A stretch of DNA of 50,010 bases, from positions 7,260-57,269 of the IMG/VR virus record IMGVR_UViG_3300030116_002560; one strand, 5' to 3'. Below the pieces are notes generated by a model. That model was not told where the DNA came from. It did no database searches and worked only from the letters and a program-made list of their open reading frames with translations. Below, one piece after another: positions 13,761 to 23,800 of the stretch; the stretch's first letter is position 1, and each line of letters begins with the position of its first letter. The DNA comes from a virus. A program made the translations under genes and the position numbers.

Positions 13761-14795
13761 TTAGAAGATTACATAATTTGCACCACACTTAAAGTTATAC
13801 CATTCCCTATTCCAGTATTTGTTATATCTACCTTCAAGAAAAACTCCAATGTGTTTGTTGAATCTGTGTCCGAAAATAAGCCCGCCCGAGTAGTCAAGCC
13901 ACTGGCCGTCCACTGTGTTGTGATACATATATTCCCCACCTGTGTCGTAATGGTAGGGCATAACATTTCCCCAAGTGTGGAACCAGAAGTCCTCTGTAAA
14001 GTGATAGAAGTCGAACCCGGCAACCACCGAGTAATTCCACTGGCGAGCAAGTTCATTTCTTTTTCTAGCAGTGTATTCAGATAAGACTTCAGGGATAGTG
14101 ACTGCTTCCCAGACCTCAGTGTTTGAAGCGACAACTGTTCCGTCTGGATCCATGTATTCTCCAGTTGTAAGGTTGTGAGTATATCCTTCTTGAAGTGCGA
14201 GGTAAGTGTAGTGAATATCTCCGTTTGCAAGTTTCCATTCTTCAAGTGGATCATACCCATAAGGTTCTGAGATACGTTGAGCGATTCCTGCGTGAAGAGA
14301 AAACTTCTTACCGAGTTTAAGTCTATATCTCTGAGAGGCCTCGAAGTATTCGATATCTGCAAACCCGTCTTCAAGATATTCAACCTTTGCCATAACTTTG
14401 TCTCCGATGTAACGAAAAAAGTGGTGCTGGTTAAAAAACTCCCGACCCTGCTGTCTTTCATACGTAACTTCTCCAAGAAACTCTATGCCGTTACGCTTAC
14501 CTATATTAGCGTCAGCAGAGTACGAAGTTTCCGTTCCGTCGTAAAACGCGTTAGCTCTATTCTCATATCCAAATCTAGCAATTTTACGAACACCCATAGA
14601 CAAACTATAGTCAAATGGAGTTGCTATAGTCTCTTGAGTTAACCCATCAGTAACAGAGTATATAGTCTGATCTGATACAGAGTTGCCGCCGTTGACAGCT
14701 GCGTAGAAAGTAGAGAACTTAAATGCTTTTTTTAGTTCTTGAGCTTGAGCTGTAACGCTGAATAAAAGCGTTAATAATAAAATGATTTTTTTCAT
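13761..14795 (-). CDS. phage-encoded outer-membrane beta-barrel protein
   Basis: A 344-residue protein with a clean Sec signal peptide (MKKIILLLTLLFSVTAQAQ). The body alternates polar and aromatic residues in strands (for example GIEFLGEVTYERQ, QRYRLKLGKKFSLHAGIAQR, YSVVAGFDFYHF, GVFLEGRYNKYW). It ends in an aromatic strand with terminal Phe (CGANYVIF), the usual C-terminal signal for beta-barrel insertion. It should sit in the host outer membrane. It lies 9 bases after the giant virion protein gene, in the host-interaction block. A role in superinfection exclusion or envelope change is inferred. A virion-borne membrane pore is the alternative. Confidence 0.78.
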   Translation of the reverse strand: MKKIILLLTLLFSVTAQAQELKKAFKFSTFYAAVNGGNSVSDQTIYSVTDGLTQETIATPFDYSLSMGVRKIARFGYENRANAFYDGTETSYSADANIGKRNGIEFLGEVTYERQQGREFFNQHHFFRYIGDKVMAKVEYLEDGFADIEYFEASQRYRLKLGKKFSLHAGIAQRISEPYGYDPLEEWKLANGDIHYTYLALQEGYTHNLTTGEYMDPDGTVVASNTEVWEAVTIPEVLSEYTARKRNELARQWNYSVVAGFDFYHFTEDFWFHTWGNVMPYHYDTGGEYMYHNTVDGQWLDYSGGLIFGHRFNKHIGVFLEGRYNKYWNREWYNFKCGANYVIF

Positions 14796-14804
14796 AAATT
14801 AGTT

Positions 14805-17800
14805 TTATTGAGGTGGTCTAGGACCTAATCCCGAACCTCCACCACCACCAAGTGGTCTAGGACCTGGAGGACCTGACTTAGATTTTTTCTTCTTTCGTTT
14901 TGCTTTACTTTTAGCCTCTAAGACAGCTTCGTTTTCTATACCTAAAGACCAAGCTGGATATCCAAGACCTACAGATATTCTTTGCCACGTCTGGTTGTTA
15001 GAATCAAGCATTTCCCTAAGGTTGTCTGTCTTTTGGTTTATTCTGTCAAATGGTAGATTTGTTACTGCTTGTAAGGCTTTAGCGCTAGCATCTATAGCTG
15101 GATTATCGATATCCCATCCCATCTCACCAATAGCATCTCTATTGTAATTCCACGTTCTAGATGCGGAGTAAAGGTTTCTAAGCTTAGAACCTATAACAGG
15201 TGAAACACTAGCGCCTTGAAGTATAGTCATCGTGTGATCTGGCTGAGTAAAGTAGCTATCGTCATACGCTTTTTCTTCTTGTTTTTCAAATTCTAAAGCA
15301 GCATTTTTTATTGCAGAAATAGCAGCTCCACCAACACCAAACCCTCGAAGTTGAGTATCAATAACAGTGTTAAGAGTTCTGTCTAGTGACTTGTTAAAAT
15401 CCTCATCACTTAAATCGTCTTCTTCGTCTAAACCAAAGGCGAATAAAGCGTTTTGCATAGCAGCAAATATAATAGATTGTATAGCTCCATAGTAAGTTAT
15501 AGTACCAACGTTTTCAAGGAAGTTGCCTCTACCGTTAATTATATCTCTAAAACGCTTCTCTTGTATACGCATGTACTGCATCTGCGTATTACCCCACGCT
15601 AATAAAGTTCTACCTAATGTTGAGGCTTGCTGTTGTGAAATAAGATCTGCGCGAGAAGACTGCTGGTTGCTTTCTGCTAGTTCTTGGAAATCCAACCAAG
15701 CTTTAGCTTCGGCTTGAGCTTTACTCATACCTCGCTTTTCATACATTTTAATTCTATTTCTAAGGTATGTAGCTCCGCCACCCGCAATAGCAAAACTATC
15801 TGCAACTTGAGTAGGTGTAAAACCTTTTTTAATTAACCAAGCAGCAGCAGCTTTAACTTTATTGGTCTGCCCGGCAACAGCAGCGGCAAGCTCTGCTTCT
15901 TGCACGTTGTACTCTAAGCCAGCTCTTCTCTGCTTAAGCATGTCAGAGTTCCATATATACGAAAAGTCTTTCCAAAACTGCTTTTGATTAGCAAACGCTT
16001 TAGCTGCAGCCAAAGGATTATTTTCTCTCATGTTCATAAAGTTTGTTGCCGATATTGTCTGAAGCAATGCTGATCTCATATTTAAGAACATTGTTACACC
16101 AACAGAACCGTTAACCCAATTCATCCAAGCGTTTTCTAGTCTATTTCTTCCGCTAGGTCTATTAGAACCAGTTTTCATTCTATATAACATGTCTTCCAGC
16201 GCCTCTCTAAATTTAGGCCCTTGCGTTGCTTCGATTTTCGCCATGTTCTCCGGAGAGAATATAATATCTATATTTTGCTGCCATTCTTGAAGAAATTCAG
16301 CTCTTTTTGTTTTATTGTTTAGTTTAAATAAATCAGAAACAATAGTTTCACTAACCCAATTGTTTCCAGGTTCTGGCCACGAGCCTTTAGATATACGCTG
16401 TAAACCGTCTACAAAATCTAATAAATCATTATTTTTTTCTACAAACTGGATAACACGTCTAGTGTCTCTTTCAGAAAGACCAGGCATATCCTTGCCGTTT
16501 ATTTTAGCTATGTAAGTTCTTATCGCTTGATCTACAGTAAAATCAGACCCTGGCATTTTTTCATTTAACTTTCTTTTAACGCTAGGTATATCTTTATAAA
16601 GAACTTTTAAATCTTCTGCAGCCGCCTGTCTTGACGCGTTCATTTCTTTGGTAGCTCTAGCAAACGGGTCGACTAAATTCTTTTTAAACCAAGCGCGATC
16701 AGCTTCTCCTTGCTTACCTTTACCCATGAAGTTTTGCATCATGCCCATAAAGTCTTGAGCGCCAGGCACAACTAAAGATCTACTCCATCTGTCTTTACCA
16801 GCCATTTTACCTCGAGCTTCGCTAAATCGTTTCTTAGCATCAATACCAGTAACACGCTCAATCATTTCATTAAAGTCTTGGCTCATGTCTTTAGCAGCAA
16901 GACGTTTAGCTTGCTGAACATCCGACTTAACGTCTAATCTGTCCATTACAAACTTAACAGCTTCAACGTTTGGCATGGCGTCATCCGCGAAGTACATGTC
17001 ATTATAACCCTCTGCGAACTTACCAACCATCCATCTAGCTTTTGCAGCACCAGTACTGTTGCCTAAGCCAACAATATTTTTTAACGGTAGTTTGAGTCCT
17101 TGCGAATCTAAGAACTTCTTTATAGCAGGTGCAGCCTCAGGAGCTCTAGCTGTAAGTATATAGGTATCTTTTGTACCAAACTTCTTAGCTCTTTCTAAAG
17201 CTTTTTCTAAGAAAGGTCCTGGTTTACCATCTGTTACTTTGTTAAACTCAGAAAAATCAAACTCATAACCTTTGCCAAGTAATTCAGAACCACGCTTAGC
17301 AAATTCAGTTGCATTTAATTTACCTGTACTTCCATCTGGTGCTTTCCACAGAACATCAGACTTAGTTAACGCAAGAGTATCGTCAAAATCCCAGGCGCTC
17401 ATACCTCTTCTTTTAGCATTAACATCTCTAGCTAACGCGGTGGCTTTATTAACGTCCTCTAATAACTTAGTTTTTTCTGCTGGCGTAAGATCTTTTGCGG
17501 CAAATCTCTTAGATGTCGAAGGCATTAAGGCTTCAATGTCTTTAGCGCGCTGTTGATCGAGCTTCTTGTATCTATTAGCATTCTTTTTCACATGCTCAAG
17601 ATTTCTTATTGACCCTTCGGACGCGTTTTCAAGTAGCACTCTATTAACCGCATCTTGTAAATATAGTTCATTTATTTCACCTTTACGAAACTCAATACCC
17701 ATCTCACGAAGATCTGTAAGTAGTTCTCGCATCATGCGTTGGTCTTTGTTTTCACCAGTAAACTTCCCGGTTTTGCTATCAAACTCCATAACCTCTTTAA

Positions 17801-20800
17801 GGCCTTTTCTAAGTTTTGCAAATCTAGCTAGACCAGCGGTATTAGTTTTAGTTCCTCTTATATCAACAATTTCTAATGCTACTTCTGGAGCAAATATCCC
17901 AACGTAATCTTTAGCAATCTGTCTACCTTTAGTCGTCCAAGTACCTAAAACTGCGTTAAATAACATTTGACCACTTGCTTTAAGACTGGTCTTAACGTGT
18001 TCTATTTTAGCTATAAAAGATAGTGTTTCTGCTTTTTTAGGTGATATGCCCTCTGCGATTAGATCTTTTTTTAGAGCTTCTAAAGCAGCGTTATCACCAA
18101 TCCAGAACGCGTCTTTTCTTAACCAAGCTCTAGCTCCTTCTGTTAAATTAGTATTTGATCTTGCTGTTCGAGCTAAATATCTAATTGCTTTTCTTAAATC
18201 AGCCTCAGTCTTAGCTTCTGTAATTAAGTTTTGGTGGGTTTGACCTAATGCTTGATACGCTTCTGCCTTTGCGTTTTCTGTTTCTGGAGTAAAATCTTTT
18301 TCTATACTCTCCATGATTTCTTGCTTAGACTTACCTTCGCGCATCATCTTCATTGAGCCCGTATAGCTAGCACCTTCACTTGCAGCTGTAGTCAAGTTTT
18401 TAACGTCAACTTTTTTGAACGAAGGGTCTACTTTGCCACCGGGTTTTTTAAGAGCTTCTCTAACGCTTTTAAGCAATGGATCTGAGAAAGGCACCTCTAC
18501 AAGCTCACCGTTCTTTTCTCTATATAAATTAGTGTGTTGGTTTTCTTTTATATCTAACCATTCTTTATATTCTGACTTTACAGGCTCTCCATTATCCCAC
18601 TTTTCAATAACTTTCTTTACCGTAACATTTTTATCATGACTAGGATTTTTTACCTTTTTTCCCTCTTCATTGACGATTTCGGGTTTAAGTTCTGGAAACT
18701 TAGTTTTAAGAGCGGACTCAAGCGTTTTTTGACCAGTCCTCAATGACATAGGATCGCCAGCTATAGCCTTTTTTTGAGTATCTGTAAGTTCATTTGGCAG
18801 CCTATTTTCAATCATTTCAACCATAAATTTAGAGTGCTCTTTTAAAGCTTCATACTTTATAGGTCTCATTCCAGCTTTTTTAGCCCCTACATAGCTACCC
18901 TCTTCTGCAACGCTGCGCATTTCTTCAATAAATATCTCCCCAAACTTTTTGCCGTCTATTCCTTCTATACCCTTTCCATTGTTTAAAGTTTCAGCCCTAG
19001 TATCAAGTTCTATCTTTGATTCTGTAGTGTCAAGCTGTCTTTCAAACTCTTTGTTTATTTGTTTAAAAGTCGAAAAAGCTTTATTCTCAGCAGCAGCATC
19101 AACTATTGACTCATTGTAGGTTATTACTGATTCCCTAAGTTCTGATGAGCCAAACGTGCGGTTTAAGAAACCGAGCATGTCTTTAGGTATTTCTTTAAAA
19201 TCTTCGTAAATCCAGTTCTTAAAGTGTGCGCGAGCTTCTTTAGGAGGTAATCTGAACTCTTTACCTAAGTTCTTTTCAAAACTCGTTATATCCTTCTCCA
19301 TAGCTGCAAGTCTCTTGCTCTTGCCAGAAGTAACCTTTTCAATGATTTTCTGGGCATCTTGCATAGCCTTGAACTTAGGAGACTGCTGCATGTATAGGTC
19401 AGCTATCTGCGTAGTTATAGCTACTCCATATTCATTAAGAAGTTCTTGAGATATTCTCTGTAAAGCTGGATCTTTAAATTGATTTTTACCAGGTATTTTT
19501 TCTACCATAGCATCAATGTTAACGTTACCATACTCTTTCATGAACTGAATATCTCCAGCTGTCATTTTATCGGTAGGCTTTTCAGATATCTCAATAGCTT
19601 TTTCTTTTACGTTTACTTTTTTACCAGCAAAATCAGCTTCAGGAAGTCTATTGTCAACAATACCTATTTCTTTTAAGTATGCATCTCTATTTTGTATTCC
19701 CTCAAGAACCCTCTTTTTTACAATATTACCAGCTTTGTTACCCGTACCTTTTACTTTATCTCCTCTAACCCATTCCCCTGTCTCACTAAAACCAGCTCTT
19801 ACTTTCTTACCGTCAACAACTAAATCTTCGTAGAAAACCGCAGTAGCGCTTTCTGCGCCAGGGCGTTTTCTTGATTGTAACGTAGTGCGTACACCAGTTG
19901 CTTTACCAGTAGTCTCAGCTTGAGTATTCTGGCGCATAGATGCATCGATGTTTTCCTGGTGGTTAGCTATAAAGTTAGCTTTCTTTTGATTAGCCGTACC
20001 GTAGTCTGATCCATCACCAAACCTTTTCTTAGCACTATCTTTAGCAGATTTAGGTGTAGGTGGATTAGAATAACGCTCAATCATGGGTTGCACTAGATTA
20101 GGCATTTTAGATATATCAAAATTAGGATCTGCTAAGTCTAATTCTTTAATACTCTCAACTACTTTATTTATATCAGCCTCGGTCAAGAACTTAGCGTCGG
20201 CAGGTATAATCCTCTTGCCGTCTCTACTTGCTCTTACGTATTGTTTACCTTCTAAAGCACTACGCATTCCTTTACCTCCAGCTGCTTCAAGCTCTTGATA
20301 ATCTCTAGTATTTGAATCGGCAACCTCAAACCTGTTATTTTCGAAATTATCTAGCTCAACCTTTCTAGCTGATTGTTCTTCTCTTGATTTAGTTTGCTCT
20401 TCTCTAAAAATTTTCTTTGATCTTAACGCCAGCAAAGATCTTAAACGAGCTGCAAATGACGATCTTGCAGGATCCCACGCCTCAAATATACCTTTTACCT
20501 CTACTTCAACACCTAAGTCGTAAGCCTCTTTTGTAACGCCAGTCAAATCTTCAAGGTCTTTTCTATGAAGTTTTTTAACATCTCCAATATATCCCTCATG
20601 CGTTTTAAGAAGTTTTTGAAAAAGAGCTTGATTTTCTAGTGTATTTTCGTTGCCTTGCTCAATAGCTTCTTTATATTGTTGAGCATCAATCTCAGCTTCG
20701 TAAGTCTTCTTTTCAAGCGCCTCTACATTCTTTAGCTTTTCTTTAGTAGATTCTACTTTAGCTTCAAGAGCTTGCTTTTGTTCTTTGAACTTAACAGTGT

Positions 20801-23800
20801 TTTCTTTAGCTTTATCTATCTGCTTGTTTTTTACAAGCTCTAAATTAGTACGCTTAAAGTTTTCAGATAACGTTTGTATATCTTTTTCTAGCTTTTGCGT
20901 CTCTACTTGTAGTTTAGCTTTTTCTTTACTTAGATCACGAGTGCCTTTAGTTTCTTTCGCTGCTAAATCTTTAAATTGGATTTCTCTGTGCTCGATCTCC
21001 ATCCAGCTCATTTCATCTATGTTTCCCAACGTCAGTACTTTACCAGCTATTCTTTCGCCTCTTCTACCTGAATCACCAAGTCTACCTAAAAATCTAATAA
21101 ACGATTTAGAACCTCCAGGTGTAAACATTTTTCTAAAAGGCATAATTTTACCATCTGGACCAGGTAATGTAAACTCTTCAAGATACTGGATTACGGCTTG
21201 GTGAGCTCCTCGTAAAAAGTTGTTGTTTACTTTTGTGTAATATACATTTGGATTAGATACAAACTCTGCTAAGTTACTTAAAAACTCCTCGCGCATTAGC
21301 TGCTCGTGCTCCGCCTTGGCTTTCCTTAAATCCTCTCTTTCTTTAGGGCTTAATTCAGATTCAGACTTAAGCGTTTTACCGTCCTCCTTAAATTCAAATG
21401 CTTCACGTTTGCGTTTGTAACTTTTAGAAACTTTACCTTTAACTTCCGCTAGAAGTTCGTTAAGATTTTTTCCATAAGCGTCTTTAAATGCTTTGTCGAT
21501 GCTATCAACAAACTTAGCTTCTTGTTGCTTGTCATTCTTAAACACTTGACGTAGCGCTGCGTGAACAAGTTCGTGAGTGTTTATTGAATTAAATCTTAAA
21601 CCGCTTTTGCCATACTTACTTAAGTCGTATATTAACTTATTTGTTTTAGGATCAAATCTAGCGATTTCATCTGGCTCAAATAACTCCGCCCTTCTTTCTT
21701 TGTACCCTGGAGTATTAGCGTCTAAAAACTCAACCCCTAATGGCTTATGATTTTTACCATTAACTTGTTTTAATATGGCATTGATTGGATCTAGAACTAT
21801 TGAGTTAAAGTTCTTTTCAAACTCAGGATTTTTTACTCTTTCGCCCTTTTCATTTGTAGTCCAAGGATCAAGCTTTTGATTCATGGTATGAAAATACATG
21901 TAATGACTGGCGTGCGCTAAAGTTTGCGTATAATCTTTTATTTTATTTCTTTCAGATTCAGTGTAAGATTTTTTAGCTCTTTTTAAACTACCGTCTTCAT
22001 TAGTTTCGTTTAGCTTATCTCTTTCTCTTTTTATTCTGTCTTTAGTTCTTTGGTACTCTTTATCTGTATAACTTGAGTCCTTTTTTCTTCTTCTTTCATT
22101 TTCTTTTTCCTCGCGCTTAAGTTCTTTTAATTTTTCCTTATCCTCGTCTGTTCTTTGTATATCTTTAATTTTTTCCTTAAGATTTACTTGTAGCTTAGCG
22201 TAATGAGCGGCGTTGGCTGTCCTACCAGGGGCGTTAAGCATTCGACCAAAAGCGGTTTTACCAGGTGTTATTTTTTCTAAATTACTTCTCCACTCTTTAG
22301 CTTTAAGTCCCTTAGCACCAAAGAAACCAAACGTTACCGCGTTTAGAGCAAACTCATGAGTCTCTTCATCGAGACCTTTCCAAACATCTTTAAACTCTAA
22401 GTCTATTTTATCCTGCCAGTCTTCAATTAAAAGCTCCACTCTATGAGCCGCGGCCATAGATATACCACCACCTAAACCAGCACCAACAGTTTTCTGCATA
22501 ACAGGCATAGATAAAATAGGTATCCTACCTAAAACACCAGGCATCATTCTACCTGTTAAAGCAAACGAAGCACCTGAACCTGTTTTAAATCCTACAAACT
22601 GCATTTTTGCTTCTTCCCAAGCCATAAACATTAAAAGCTCCGCGGCTCTTTGATATCTTGAGCCTTTTCTTAACCTATTAGCCATATTGACTATCCCAAG
22701 TTTAGTGCCTACTCCTTTAGTAACATAGGTAATAGCACCTAATTCAGCAAGCATAGGTACAAACGCGCCTATATTTTCAGCAGCTTCGTCTGCGAACGTA
22801 GGTTTAAAGTTTTTAACTTGATCTTCGCTAAACACTATAGGATTTACTTTACCCTCTTTAATAGCTTCTTCATTAGCTGTATTAAAATCAAAGGCTAGCT
22901 CTTGATAATTTTGTATATCTTGTTTAGACGTATATTGAGGACTTGCGCCAGCACCTACACCAGTTTGCGCGCTAATATCTTGAATCTCTCTTTCTGAAAA
23001 ATCAAATACACGCAGAGTTTCTTCCACCGCACCAACAGACGTGTCAGCCCACCATCTAGCTGCAGTTGGTAGAAATCCTTCAACTTTTTTTGTTCCAGCA
23101 GTTATATCTTTAGGATCAATAGCTAAGTTTACTTGATTAGTAATAGCCCCTAATAAAGCTCTATTAACATCCATAGCAGATTCATATCTACCTAACTTAA
23201 GTATATCATCTTGACTTATAAACTCATTAGAAGCAAAGGTTGTTGTTGTCCATCTTTCGTCATTAAAGTCTCTAGCATCATATCCTTGTTCAACAAGCCA
23301 GCCAATAGGAACTTTAAGTTTCTCACCACTACGCGCCATTCTATCAAACTCCTCTTGAGTTACAATACCACTATTTACGGGTTTACCCAGCCACTCTTGT
23401 TTAATTAACTTACTTACAAAATCTAAAGTTTCACCTCCTAGTCTATAGTCTCTACCTGAAGACATGCCTCCAAATTGAGAAAAGCCCTGAGATCCAAGAA
23501 ACTCATATATATCTTGTAATACTTCTTCGCCTTTATATTTATACCCTGTACTTAAAGCTCCACCAGGCGCAAAAACACTTAAATCAATTTCAACATTCAT
23601 ATCAGGATCTTGCCACGAGCGCTTTTCCATTTGATCGCGATCTAAGGTAAGATTCCTTCTATGTCTCATTAAAGCCTCTAAATCAAGTATAGTAGTACTT
23701 TTGCTACCATCGTCTTTGAAAACTGTACTTAATATCTGGTTTCTACGTAATTCTGATTCAAAGTTATTTATAGCTTCAGCAGCCAATCTTGCGTTTTCCT

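Noticed and set aside
13759-13788. Ten-residue upstream start (MWCKLCNLLT) for the DUF6321-like gene
   Set aside because: It lies inside the barrel gene's end; the ATG at 13758 follows that stop by two bases and gives the expected protein.
13769-14476. 235-codon minus-strand frame overlapping the barrel gene
   Set aside because: It lies in another frame of the 344-residue signal-peptide protein, has Ser/Thr/Leu shadow composition and no independent motif.
9022-14795. Host chromosome fragment or assembly chimera explaining the T9SS gene
   Set aside because: Overlapping starts and stops run unbroken through the block and join it to clear phage genes on both sides, so a chimera is unlikely, though read-level checks were not possible.
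17272-18639. Several plus-strand frames of 60-140 codons opposite the giant gene
   Set aside because: They are antisense shadows of a continuous 3855-codon frame, with Leu/Ser/Phe-rich composition and no motifs.
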